A stretch of DNA of 64,000 nt from Kibdelosporangium persicum. Its GTDB lineage: Bacteria > Actinomycetota > Actinomycetes > Mycobacteriales > Pseudonocardiaceae. The DNA is taken from positions 42,033 to 106,032 of the forward strand of contig NZ_JAAATY010000033.1 in the NCBI RefSeq assembly GCF_013280595.1. The letters are read 5' to 3'. Under the pieces are notes generated by a model that saw nothing but the letters and a program-made list of their open reading frames with translations, was not told the DNA's origin and made no database searches. The translations under genes were made by a program, and so were the position numbers. This document shows, in pieces, positions 52,951 through 63,710 of the stretch. The first letter of the stretch is position 1, and every line of letters begins with the position of its first letter.

Positions 52951-54264
52951 ATGACCAGAATCGAGTCCCGGAGCCGCCCGGCCTGGACTCTGGTGACGGT
53001 GTCGTTGGGTGGAATGATCGTCGGCCTCGACGGTACCGCGCTGACCATTGCCGGGCCGGATATCGCACAGGACGCCGAGGCGTCACTGACCGAACTGCAA
53101 TGGATCGCCAACGCATATCTGGTGGCGCTCGCGGTGGCTTTGTTCCCGGCGGGACGGCTCGCCGACCGGGCCGGCAGGCGGCGCGTGTTCGTGGTGGGTG
53201 TCGCCGGGTTCGGCCTCGTCTCGGTGCTCATCGCGGTGAGCGCGACGGCCTGGCTGCTGATCCTTCTGCGGGCCGCCCAAGGAGTGTTCGGCGCGCTCCT
53301 GCAACCTGCCGCGCTCGCCCTGGTGCGGGCGACGTTCACCGGCAAGCGCCTTGATCTGGCGCTGGGGATCTGGGGCGGGGCCGGTGCGCTGTCCATCGCC
53401 GCCGGACCCGTGGTCGCCGGGCTGATCGTCCAGCACTACGGGTGGCCGGTGGTCTTCCTGATCAACGCACCGATCGCCGCCGCCACAGTCGTGCTCGCGT
53501 TGTGCACCGTTCGCGAGTCACGGGCGCACGGCCGGCCCGGTCGTCCGATGGACCTGATCCGCAGCCCCGGTGTCGCGCTCGGCTCCGTCCTGACTGGACT
53601 GAGTTACTTCTCCCTGTACGGCTTGCTGTTCTTCCTCACGCTCTACCTGCAGAACCTGCGCGGGTTCGACCCGGTCGGCGCGGCCGGGTGGCTGTTGCCG
53701 CTGACCGCCGTGGTCGTGCTCAGCGCCCCGGTCGGAGGCGCCCTCACCGCCCGGTTCGGTCCGCGATGGCCGGCCGTCTGCGGGCTGTCGCTGGTTCTCG
53801 GTGGCATGCTCGGCTTTCTGGGCCTCGGCCCGGACAGCACACAGGCCGGGATGCTGCCCGCCGCACTCGTGCTCGGCGCGGGGACCGGCGTGGCGTTGAT
53901 CGCCACGACGCAGATCATCATCACCAACGCGCCGACGTCGATGTCCGGTCTGGCTTCGGCGTTGCAGCAGGTGGCCACGCAACTCGGTGGTGTGGCGGGG
54001 ATTCTGGTGCTCGGTCTGGTCATGTCATGGCGGGTCGGCGGCCTGGTCCCGCCGGGCGCCGACGAAGGCGAAGCGGCACAAGGCCTTGGTGCCGGATCGG
54101 CCGCGTTCATCCCGGGCTTCCACGCCGCCGTCGTCACGGCGGCGGTCGTGATCGCGGCCGGCGCCGCGCTCGCGTTGCGCACGTCAAACCGCCCCTCGCC
54201 GCAACCGGCCTGGCCACCAGATGTTCCGGCCAATGTGGACGGTGAGCGCCGGGACCAGCAGTGA
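52951..54264 (+). CDS. MFS drug/lipid exporter of the DHA2 type
   Basis: 437 aa from ATG 52951. At least 12 helices are visible, starting with 'LVTVSLGGMIVGLDGTALTI' (motif D1-like: 'LDGTALTIAGPDI') and 'GRLADRAGRRRVFVVG' (motif A), with 'VFGALLQPAALALV' in helix 4-5. This is the pattern of DHA2 exporters such as EmrB. It lies inside the FAAL-PKS-MmpL locus, so it probably exports an intermediate or the product. Its 3' end overlaps the MmpL gene on the opposite strand by 81 bp. Confidence 0.9.
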   Translation: MTRIESRSRPAWTLVTVSLGGMIVGLDGTALTIAGPDIAQDAEASLTELQWIANAYLVALAVALFPAGRLADRAGRRRVFVVGVAGFGLVSVLIAVSATAWLLILLRAAQGVFGALLQPAALALVRATFTGKRLDLALGIWGGAGALSIAAGPVVAGLIVQHYGWPVVFLINAPIAAATVVLALCTVRESRAHGRPGRPMDLIRSPGVALGSVLTGLSYFSLYGLLFFLTLYLQNLRGFDPVGAAGWLLPLTAVVVLSAPVGGALTARFGPRWPAVCGLSLVLGGMLGFLGLGPDSTQAGMLPAALVLGAGTGVALIATTQIIITNAPTSMSGLASALQQVATQLGGVAGILVLGLVMSWRVGGLVPPGADEGEAAQGLGAGSAAFIPGFHAAVVTAAVVIAAGAALALRTSNRPSPQPAWPPDVPANVDGERRDQQ

Positions 54265-56253
54265 CCGCACCAGCAGGGTGTCCAGCAGCACGCCGAACGC
54301 GACCAGGAACGCGATCTGGGCCATGAACAGGATCGGCAGCACGGCCAGCGCGGCGAAGGTCGCGGCCAGCACCACCCCGGCGGACGTGATCACGCCGCCG
54401 GTCACGGCGAGTCCGTGCAACGTCCCGGCACGGGTCCCGATCCGCCGCGCTTCCTCACGCACCCTGGTGATCAGGAAGATGTTGTAGTCCACGCCCAGCG
54501 CGACGAGGAACACGAACGCGTACAGCGGAACGGACGGATCGGAGCCGGGGAAGTCCAGAACCTCGTTGAACACCAAGGCGCCGACGCCCAGCGTCGCGGT
54601 GAAGGACAACACGACAGTCGCGATGAGCACCAGCGGCGCCAGCAAAGCCCGCAGCAGCAAGGCGAGCACGAGGAACACGACCACCAGCACAGCGGGGATG
54701 ATCACCAGCCGGTCTCGTTCGGCCGCTTCGGCGATCTCCTGCTGGATCGCGGTCTGCCCGCCCACCCGTACCGAGGCCCCGGGCACCGCCCGCACCTCAC
54801 GCCTGAGGTCCGCCAACGTCTGCCGGGCGGCCTCCGAATCCGCCGGTGCGGCGAGTGTCGCGGTGATCTGCACCCATTCGTCGGTCTGTCCGGCGGCCGT
54901 CACGGCGGCGACACCGTCGACGTGCGCCGCCTGTGCGACCCGGGCCGCGTACCTCGGTTCGGTGATGATCACGACTGGTTCACCCGCTCCGGCCGGGAAG
55001 TGCTCCGCCAGCACGTGCTGCCCGGTCACCGCGTCGACCGGGTCCAGGAAGACCTCGGTCTGCCTGACGCCACTGGACCGCGACACGCCGACGAAGATCG
55101 ACAGCTGGACCAGGACCAGCAGGCTGATCACCCAGACCGGCACGAACCGGCGGCTCACCAGGTCCGCCACTCGCCCCCACAGCCGTGGCCGGGCCGCCGG
55201 ACGCGGCCGTGCCGGCCAGAACGCCTTGCGGCCCAAGAGCGTCAACGCCGCGGGCAGGAACGTCAGTGAGACGAGCAGGGACGCGGCGATCCCGATCGCC
55301 GCCACCGGGCCGAGTCCCCGGTTCGACGACAGTTCGCTGAGCAGCAGGCAGGCCAGGCCGAGGATCACGGTCCCGGCCGACGCCGCGATGGATTCGAACG
55401 ACGCGCGCACGGCCTTGCCGACCGACTGGCGCGGACTCGCGCCGGACGCGGTCTCCTCCCGATGGCGTGCGATGAGCAGCAAGGCGTAGTCGGTGGACGC
55501 CCCGAACACCAGGATGAACAGGATTCCCTGGCTCTGGCCGTTGAGCGTGAGCACTCCGTTCGCGGCGAGCGGATGGACCACCGACGCCGACAGCACCAGC
55601 GCGAGACCGGCCGACACCAGAACCACGACGGGCAGCACCGGGCTGCGGTAGACCAGGACCAGCACCAGCGCGACGACCAACGCGGTGACCACCAGCAACC
55701 GGCCGTCGATGCCGGTGAAGACCTCACCGAAGTCGGCGGTGTACCCGGCGGGCCCGGTCACGTGCACCGACAGTCCGGCGGGAAGATCCGCGCGGACGAC
55801 GTCCCGCATCCGCTGGACCGTCCGGCCGGCCTCGAAACCGTCCACACCGGACACCGGTACGGTCACCAGCACCGCCTTGCCGTCCGGGGCCACGACCGGA
55901 TCGGACACCGGTCCCGCCAACCCGGTGAGCCTGGAGACATCGGCCGCCCGGGCCCGTACCACCGCGCCGTCGGCCTCGGTCAGCCCGGCCGGTCTGCTGA
56001 ACACCACCAGCGCGGGCTGGATCTTGCCGCCCGCGATCTTCTCCTGCAGCCGGACGACTTCCGTGGCCTCCGCGGCCGCGGGCAGGAACGATTCGCCGTC
56101 GTTGCGCTGCACCTCGCTCAACGCACCGGGTGCCCCGATGCCGACGGCACCGGCAACCAGCCACACGATCATCACCACGGCGGGAAGCCGTCGTCCGCGC
56201 TGCCGGGCCCGCCGCGGCACCGGTGGCACACGAGTGGGGGCTTCGACTCGCAT
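54184..56253 (-). CDS. MmpL-family RND lipid transporter
   Basis: 689 aa from ATG 56253, behind AAGGCGG. One N-terminal helix, a large extracellular loop (~45-190), then helices; the second half repeats the order, giving ~12 helices in two MMPL domains. The proton-relay Asp-Tyr pairs are visible in 'FGASTDYALLL' and 'ALGVDYNIFLI'. MmpL proteins export lipids and lipopeptide-like polyketides across the inner membrane. Together with FAAL and PKS genes it points to an exported lipid. Upstream lies a perfect TetR-type palindrome (56411-56428). The last 81 bp overlap the MFS gene in antisense. Confidence 0.92.
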   Translation of the reverse strand: MRVEAPTRVPPVPRRARQRGRRLPAVVMIVWLVAGAVGIGAPGALSEVQRNDGESFLPAAAEATEVVRLQEKIAGGKIQPALVVFSRPAGLTEADGAVVRARAADVSRLTGLAGPVSDPVVAPDGKAVLVTVPVSGVDGFEAGRTVQRMRDVVRADLPAGLSVHVTGPAGYTADFGEVFTGIDGRLLVVTALVVALVLVLVYRSPVLPVVVLVSAGLALVLSASVVHPLAANGVLTLNGQSQGILFILVFGASTDYALLLIARHREETASGASPRQSVGKAVRASFESIAASAGTVILGLACLLLSELSSNRGLGPVAAIGIAASLLVSLTFLPAALTLLGRKAFWPARPRPAARPRLWGRVADLVSRRFVPVWVISLLVLVQLSIFVGVSRSSGVRQTEVFLDPVDAVTGQHVLAEHFPAGAGEPVVIITEPRYAARVAQAAHVDGVAAVTAAGQTDEWVQITATLAAPADSEAARQTLADLRREVRAVPGASVRVGGQTAIQQEIAEAAERDRLVIIPAVLVVVFLVLALLLRALLAPLVLIATVVLSFTATLGVGALVFNEVLDFPGSDPSVPLYAFVFLVALGVDYNIFLITRVREEARRIGTRAGTLHGLAVTGGVITSAGVVLAATFAALAVLPILFMAQIAFLVAFGVLLDTLLVRSLLVPALTVHIGRNIWWPGRLRRGAV

Positions 56254-56410
56254 CGGCAATCCGCCTTTCCGGGTCCCGGTATCGATACCTACTCGCTGAC
56301 CGGTCCGGACGGCAACAGCTCACCGGGAAATCGAGGAGTACCCCACACCGGCACTCAAGGGTGTGACAAAAACCCGGCCGCGCTTACTCGTGCCGGTGAC
56401 TTCCGGGGCT

Positions 56411-56428
56411 GATAACGATCTCGTTATC
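56411..56428. promoter_or_regulatory. TetR-type operator candidate between mmpL and cutinase genes
   Basis: GATAACGATCTCGTTATC has perfect 8-bp arms around TC. It lies in the 280-bp divergent promoter region, 158 nt from the MmpL start and 106 nt from the cutinase start. MmpL genes are often controlled by TetR repressors. None is encoded in this window. Confidence 0.55.
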
Positions 56429-56533
56429 GTGGCGGCCCGGCCGGTTCGCGATTCGTGCGCGACTCCGCCGAATACGCGGCGCCGGTTTGTCGCTCCCGTT
56501 CTCTCCCGTAATCGATACGCAGAGGTGTCGAGC

Positions 56534-57178
56534 ATGTTCAGATCCCCATTCCGTACGTTCGCCGTCGTGGCCGTGGTGCTCGCAGGCGGGGTGGCCGCCG
56601 CCGCGACGCCCGCCGCCGCCGCGCCGTGCACGGACATCGACGTGGTGTCCGCGCGGGGCACCTTCGAACCCGGCACGCTGGGCATCATCGTCGGCGACCC
56701 GGTCTACTCGGCCATCCAGCGCCAGGTCCGGGGCAAGTCGACCACGGCCCACCCGGTCGACTACCCGGCCAACCTCGACCTGTCGTCCGCCACCAAGGGC
56801 AACGTCGCCCTGGTCGACCACGTCACCAGCCAGGCCCGGTCATGCCCGAACCAGCGGTTCGTGCTGGTCGGCTACTCGCAGGGCGCGAACGTGGTCAGCA
56901 ACTCGATCGGCGTGAGCAGCGCGGGCGCTCCGGTCGGCGCCCCGATCGCCGCGACGATCCCCGCGCCGATCGAACCGCGCGTGGCCGCGGTCGTGGTGTT
57001 CGGGCCGCCGATCGGATCGATCGGCAAGCACATCACCGGGACCTACCAGAGCCGCACCAAGGAATACTGCGCTCAGGGCGACCCGGTGTGCGAACGCGGC
57101 GGAAATGACGTCGGCGCGCACCTGAGCTACTTCCGCGACGCCGACGACGCGGCGGCCTTCGTCGCCGGAAAGGTCTGA
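56534..57178 (+). CDS. Secreted cutinase-family hydrolase
   Basis: 214 aa. The signal peptide (~1-32) ends at 'PAAAA'. The mature protein has the cutinase layout: Cys in 'APCTDIDVVSARGTFEPG', nucleophile Ser in 'VLVGYSQGANVV', and the late 'QGDPVCERGG' (Asp between paired Cys) plus His in 'GAHLSYF'. Mycobacterial relatives (Culp) hydrolyse esters or act as acyltransferases on envelope lipids. Placed divergently from MmpL, it may process the exported lipid. The catalytic triad appears complete. Confidence 0.92.
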   Translation: MFRSPFRTFAVVAVVLAGGVAAAATPAAAAPCTDIDVVSARGTFEPGTLGIIVGDPVYSAIQRQVRGKSTTAHPVDYPANLDLSSATKGNVALVDHVTSQARSCPNQRFVLVGYSQGANVVSNSIGVSSAGAPVGAPIAATIPAPIEPRVAAVVVFGPPIGSIGKHITGTYQSRTKEYCAQGDPVCERGGNDVGAHLSYFRDADDAAAFVAGKV

Positions 57179-57193
57179 CGTGATTCGATAAAG

Positions 57194-57209
57194 TGTCACG
57201 CCGGTGACA
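57194..57209. repeat. Inverted repeat TGTCAC-GCCG-GTGACA
   Basis: Perfect 6-bp arms around a 4-nt centre, 15 nt after the cutinase stop and ~150 nt before the PucR-type gene. It may be a weak terminator or an operator. Confidence 0.4.
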
Positions 57210-57356
57210 GTCGCCGCCGGGTGCTTCGGCTGCCTGACGACAAGAAAAACGGCTTTGTGCGGCATACAACGCATGGCGTCCGATCGGCGCTCACTCGTGT
57301 GCTATTCATGAACACCAATGGCGCTTGGGAGGATGACGCGAGAAAGGGCGCGACTG

Positions 57357-58562
57357 ATGCCGGACATTTCCCAGGACGACCAGTTCCCGTGGAAATCACT
57401 GCCGGCAGCGGTCGCGTCCTGGCTGCGCCCGGAGATCCCCAGGGTCGCCGAGGAGATGATCGACACGATCCGGCGCGAGGTGCCCGCGTACAACCGCCCG
57501 ATGGAGGGCAGTTTCGGCGTGGGCCTGCGGCTCGGTGTGGAACAGGCGTTGCGGCAGTTCGTGGAGCTCATCACCGATCCCGGCGCTCCGCAGGAGCACA
57601 ACGCCAAGATCTACCGGCGGCTGGGCCGTGGCGAGTTACGCGAGGGCCGCAGCCTCGACGCGCTGCAGGCGGCCTACCGCGTCGGCGCCCGGGTCGCCTG
57701 GCGCCAGTACGCGGACGTGGCCAGGCGGGCCGGGTTTTCGGCCGACGTCACCGGAATGCTGGCGGAAGCCGTGTTCACCCACATCAACGACATGGCGGCC
57801 GAATCGGTGAAGGGATACGCGGAGGCGCAGGCAGCGGCGGCGACCACGCGGCAGAAGATCCGTGAACGCCTTCTCGGGCACCTGTTGTCCGCATCACCGG
57901 CGTCCTGGGAGATCATCGAGGAACTCGCCCGGCAGGCACGATGGCCGCTGCCCGGCACGGCCGCCTGCGTGGCGGTGGAAGCCAGCGAGGACAACCCGTG
58001 GGAACTTGCTCCACTGCCGCACACCGTCCTCGCCGCGCCCGACGACCCTGAGCCCTATCTGCTGGTGCCCGATCCTGAAACAGCGGGAACGGAAGCGTGG
58101 CTACGCCGTGCCTTACGCGGGAGAATCGCCGCGGTCGGGCTGACCGTGCCGATCACGAACGTCCGGCATTCCCTGCTCTGGGCCCGCCAGACCCTGCGCC
58201 TGGTGCACCGCGGCGCCATCTCGCCCAAACCCCTGATCTGGAGCGCCGACCATCTCGGCGCGCTGCTCCTGCTCAACGACGAACACCTCGCCCAGCAGAT
58301 CGGCGACCGCGCGACGCGTGTTTTCACCGACCTGACACCGGTTCAGCGCGAGCGCATGGAGACGACGCTGCTGGCGTGGCTGAGGTCGACCGGCCGCAGC
58401 GCCCCGGAGGTCGCGACCATTCTGGGGATTCACCCGCAGACCGTGCGGTATCGCATGCACCAGTTGATGGAGTTGTTCGGCGACAGGTTGAACGACCCTG
58501 ATTTCCGGTTCGAGATCGAAGCCGCGCTGCGCGCCCGCGCACTGCTCGATCAGGCGCCTTGA
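57357..58562 (+). CDS. PucR/CdaR-family transcriptional regulator
   Basis: 401 aa from ATG 57357 (AAAGGG upstream); ATG 57333 has AGG directly against it and is less likely. The N-terminal half is RsbRD-like ('GELREGRSLDALQAAYRVGA', 'RVAWRQYADVA'). The middle region is variable. The C-terminal HTH_30 domain reads 'RSAPEVATILGIHPQTVRYR'. It is the same type as the regulator at 36753. It is downstream of the cutinase gene and is the likely controller of the lipid locus (inference from position). Confidence 0.88.
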   Translation: MPDISQDDQFPWKSLPAAVASWLRPEIPRVAEEMIDTIRREVPAYNRPMEGSFGVGLRLGVEQALRQFVELITDPGAPQEHNAKIYRRLGRGELREGRSLDALQAAYRVGARVAWRQYADVARRAGFSADVTGMLAEAVFTHINDMAAESVKGYAEAQAAAATTRQKIRERLLGHLLSASPASWEIIEELARQARWPLPGTAACVAVEASEDNPWELAPLPHTVLAAPDDPEPYLLVPDPETAGTEAWLRRALRGRIAAVGLTVPITNVRHSLLWARQTLRLVHRGAISPKPLIWSADHLGALLLLNDEHLAQQIGDRATRVFTDLTPVQRERMETTLLAWLRSTGRSAPEVATILGIHPQTVRYRMHQLMELFGDRLNDPDFRFEIEAALRARALLDQAP

Positions 58563-58643
58563 CCACAGCCCATGGCCGGTCGGCCGTAAGGGATGCGGCT
58601 CGGCCACGGCGGACGGCCGAGCCGCATCCCCGCGCTCACCCGG

Positions 58644-60449
58644 TCAGGACGGCACGGTCCATCGCTGGTTGGCGCCGCCCGTGCAGGTCCAGATCTGCAG
58701 TTTGGTCCCGTCGGCGGAGATGTTGTCCTTGACGTCGAGGCACTTTCCGGTGTGGACGTTGACCAGCGCGCCGCCCGAAGAGGTCCATTGCTGGTTCCCG
58801 GCGCCGAAGCAGTCCCACAACTGAACCGGTGTGCCGTCGGCGGTGGCGCCGCCGGTGACGTCCAGGCACTTGCCGAGGCCACGGATCGTGCCGTCGCCGG
58901 ACACGGTCCACTGCTGGTTCGGCCCGCTCGTGCACGTCCAGATCTGCGGCAGGGTGCCGTTCGCGGTCGAGCCGTCGGTGACGTCGAGGCACTTGCCGCC
59001 CAGGCCGGTGATCGGGCCGGTCCGGCCGGTCGGCGGGGGAGTGGTGCCCGGCCAGGTGAACGTCGCCATCGAGCCGCCGGGCAGCTGGTAGCCGAACGAC
59101 TGGCCGCCGTAGGAGACCTGGAAGTTCTGCGTGCCACCGCTGTTGAGGGCGACGAGCACGATGGTGCCGTCGGGGTTGCGGAACGCGACGTTCTGGATGC
59201 CGCCCTCGCCGTAGCCGGTCGAGTCGATCCGCACCGCCCCGGGCTGGACGAACTTGCTCAGGTGCCCGAGCACGTAGTACTCGGCGTTGTACGTGACGCT
59301 GCTGCCGTTGGTGGTGACGACACCCATGCAGTTGGTGCAACTGCCGATGACGGGGCCGTGGTTGGCGTCCAGAGCCATGTTCCAGGTGGTCACGGTCCTG
59401 GCCCAGTTACGCGTGGTGCCGATGGCGAGGTTGATTCCCTGCCACCGCAACGTGTCCCGGAACGTCGCGGCGTCGGTGCTGGACGACGTGCCGGAGCACT
59501 CGGTGAAGAAGATCTCCTTGTTCGGCTGGGCGTTGCGCACCACGGACTGCCCACTGGGGTTGCCGCCGTAGCAGTGCCACGCCGAACCGGCCACGTTGCT
59601 GCCCGCGGCGTTGTTCACCTGCTGCGCGTAGGTGGTGTTGTCCCAGTTGTGGTCGTAGCCAAGGAGCTTGGTGTTCAGACCGGCGTCGCGCAGCTTGGGC
59701 ACCAGGTTGTTGATGATGGTCGCCTGCTGGCCGGCGGACATCAGCATGCCGGGGTAGCCGGGCGGAGAATAGTTCGGCTCGTTCTGCACGCTCATGTAGT
59801 CGATCGGTGCGCCCGCGGCGCCGTACGCCTGGGCGAACTTGACCAGGTAGTCGGCGTAGACCCCGATCTGGCTGTCGTTGAGCGAGCCGCCGATGAGGTT
59901 GTTGTTGGTCTTCATCCACGCCGGAGCACTCCATGGACTGGCCATGATGGACAGTCGGGGGTTCAACGACCTGGCCTGCCGCACCAGCGGCAGGATGTAG
60001 GCGTTGTCGTGCGCGATGGAGAACCGGGACAGGGCCGGGTCGGCCGCGCCGTCGTTGTAGGTGTAGAAGCTGCGCGAGAAGTCCGTCGCGCCGATCGGCT
60101 GCCGCAACCAGTTCAGCCCGATGCCGTTGCCCGGGCTGAACAGGGCGGTCATGATCTCGTCGCGCCGGGGCGAGTTGAAGACGTTCCACGCGGCCGAATC
60201 GGTGAACGAGGCGCCGAAGCCGACCATGGACTGGTAGGTGGTGTTCGGGTTCACGGTGATCACCGGGCCGCTGCCGCCGGTCCCGAAGTTCACGTTCGCC
60301 TGCTGGCGCAGCAGGTTCGCGCGGTCGGCCGTGGTGAGCCACACGCTGGCGGTCGTCGCCGCCAGCGCGGTGGGAGCCGGGACGGCGAGAAGGGCACCGG
60401 CGGTGACCGCCGCCGCGAGGACTGTGGTCATACGCGTTGTCAAGGACAT
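58644..60449 (-). CDS. Secreted GH30 glycoside hydrolase with ricin-type (CBM13) domain
   Basis: 601 aa from ATG 60449, behind AAGGAG. A signal peptide covers ~1-31. The GH30 TIM barrel shows 'SMVGFGASFTDSAAW', the acid/base Glu in 'SVQNEPN' (~222) and the nucleophile Glu in 'FFTECSG' (~317). The C-terminal ~130 residues are a beta-trefoil with three 'Q-x-W' units ('NQQWTVS', 'NQQWTSS', 'NQRWTVP') that binds sugars. GH30 of this build cleaves beta-1,6-glucans or glucosylceramide-like glycosides; the exact substrate cannot be told by eye. It lies 91 nt downstream of a paralogous GH30 gene on the same strand. Confidence 0.93.
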   Translation of the reverse strand: MSLTTRMTTVLAAAVTAGALLAVPAPTALAATTASVWLTTADRANLLRQQANVNFGTGGSGPVITVNPNTTYQSMVGFGASFTDSAAWNVFNSPRRDEIMTALFSPGNGIGLNWLRQPIGATDFSRSFYTYNDGAADPALSRFSIAHDNAYILPLVRQARSLNPRLSIMASPWSAPAWMKTNNNLIGGSLNDSQIGVYADYLVKFAQAYGAAGAPIDYMSVQNEPNYSPPGYPGMLMSAGQQATIINNLVPKLRDAGLNTKLLGYDHNWDNTTYAQQVNNAAGSNVAGSAWHCYGGNPSGQSVVRNAQPNKEIFFTECSGTSSSTDAATFRDTLRWQGINLAIGTTRNWARTVTTWNMALDANHGPVIGSCTNCMGVVTTNGSSVTYNAEYYVLGHLSKFVQPGAVRIDSTGYGEGGIQNVAFRNPDGTIVLVALNSGGTQNFQVSYGGQSFGYQLPGGSMATFTWPGTTPPPTGRTGPITGLGGKCLDVTDGSTANGTLPQIWTCTSGPNQQWTVSGDGTIRGLGKCLDVTGGATADGTPVQLWDCFGAGNQQWTSSGGALVNVHTGKCLDVKDNISADGTKLQIWTCTGGANQRWTVPS

Positions 60450-60540
60450 GACGCTCCTTGCAGGGGTGGGAGCCACATGATGGTGAGACAGAACGAAATC
60501 TGGTACGCGATCACCTCCTCAGTGGTCCGGCCTGGAGTTG

Positions 60541-62457
<1,917 letters not shown>

Positions 62458-62529
62458 CGCCGTCCTTCGGTCCGCCGGCACCGCATGTAACAAGAAGTAG
62501 TCACAATGAAACGCCGGATTGCAGAATGA

Positions 62530-62542
62530 AACACCCGGTGTT
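62530..62542. promoter_or_regulatory. Candidate LacI-family operator
   Basis: AACACC-C-GGTGTT is a palindrome with 6-bp arms, located between the divergent GH30 gene (start 62457) and the LacI-type gene (start 62620). This is the expected place for an autoregulatory site controlling both. Confidence 0.5.
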
Positions 62543-62619
62543 CCGCCGCCGTCAAGCCTCGGACCGGTCTCGCTATACTCACCAGGTGGAACGCGAGTCC
62601 GGGCACCTGAAACAGCGCC

Positions 62620-63615
62620 ATGCCCGATAACCGGCGCGCGAGTCTCCGTGACATCGCCGCGGAGACCGGTGTCTCGGTCGCCACCGTCTCCCGGGTGCTC
62701 AACGAGCACGTCAACGTGGCGCCCCGGACCCGTGACCTGGTCCTGCAAGCCGTCGAACGACACAAGAAGCGCGCCGCCCAGCCCGGCAAGCCCCGGACCG
62801 TCTACGTCCGGTGCCCGTACGTGCTGACCGACTACTTCGGACTGATCGTGTCCTCGATCGCGGAGGCACTGAAGATCCACGGCGTGCGTCTGCTGCTGGA
62901 CGCGGGGGAGTCCGCCCAGCACAGCGACGCGCTCGCTGCGCTGCCGAGCCAGGACGACGTCACCGCCGCGATCCTCATCCTGCCGCCGGAGGAGGGTGAT
63001 CAGCTGGTCACGCTGTCCCGCGCGGGTTTCCCGTTCGTCGTGGTCGATCCGCGCACGCCGCCGCCACCGGACATCGCCGCCGTCTCGGCCGCGCACTTCT
63101 CCGGGGCACGTGCGGTGGCCGACCATCTGATCGGTCTGGGCCACCGGGACATCGGCGTCATCGCGGGCCCCGACGAGTGGCTGGCCGGCGACGCCCGGCT
63201 CGCCGGCCACCGTGCCGCGCTCGCCCAGGCGGGGATTCTGCTGACACCGGACCGGTTGCGGCACATCGAACCCACCACGGCTGAGGGCCGCCGGGCCGCC
63301 GCGGAACTGCTCGGCCTCGCACCACGACCGACCGCGATCGTCTGCTTCAACGACAAGGTGGCCGTCGGAACCCTGCAGGCCGCACGGGAACGTGGCCTGC
63401 GCGTCCCGGAAGACCTGTCCATCGCCGGGTTCGACGACATAGACATCAGCCAGGCGACCGACCCGCCGTTGACGACCGTGCGGCAACCGTTGCAGGAGAT
63501 GGGACGCATCGCCGTCACGCAGCTCATGCGCGTGCTCGACGGTCATCAGCCAGAGGCCCTGCACATCGAACTCGCCACCGCACTCGTGGTCCGCGACTCC
63601 ACCGCCGCCTGCTGA
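62620..63615 (+). CDS. LacI-family transcriptional repressor
   Basis: 331 aa. The N terminus is the LacI helix-turn-helix ('SLRDIAAETGVSVATVSRVL'). It is followed by the periplasmic-binding-protein-like sensor domain ('GHRDIGVIAGP', 'PTAIVCFNDKVAVGTLQAAR', 'ISIAGFDDIDIS'-like region ending 'DPPLTTVRQP'). It should bind a sugar released by the neighbouring GH30 enzymes and lose its grip on DNA. It is divergent from the first GH30 gene, with a candidate operator in the 162-bp gap. Confidence 0.93.
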   Translation: MPDNRRASLRDIAAETGVSVATVSRVLNEHVNVAPRTRDLVLQAVERHKKRAAQPGKPRTVYVRCPYVLTDYFGLIVSSIAEALKIHGVRLLLDAGESAQHSDALAALPSQDDVTAAILILPPEEGDQLVTLSRAGFPFVVVDPRTPPPPDIAAVSAAHFSGARAVADHLIGLGHRDIGVIAGPDEWLAGDARLAGHRAALAQAGILLTPDRLRHIEPTTAEGRRAAAELLGLAPRPTAIVCFNDKVAVGTLQAARERGLRVPEDLSIAGFDDIDISQATDPPLTTVRQPLQEMGRIAVTQLMRVLDGHQPEALHIELATALVVRDSTAAC

Positions 63616-63710
63616 CCAGCCGTGACCGGCCGCCCCGGCCGGACGGGGGACCGGTCCCGGCCCGCCCCGGCCACCCTTGCCTCGACATTGGTTCGAGAAA
63701 GTGAGGTCAG

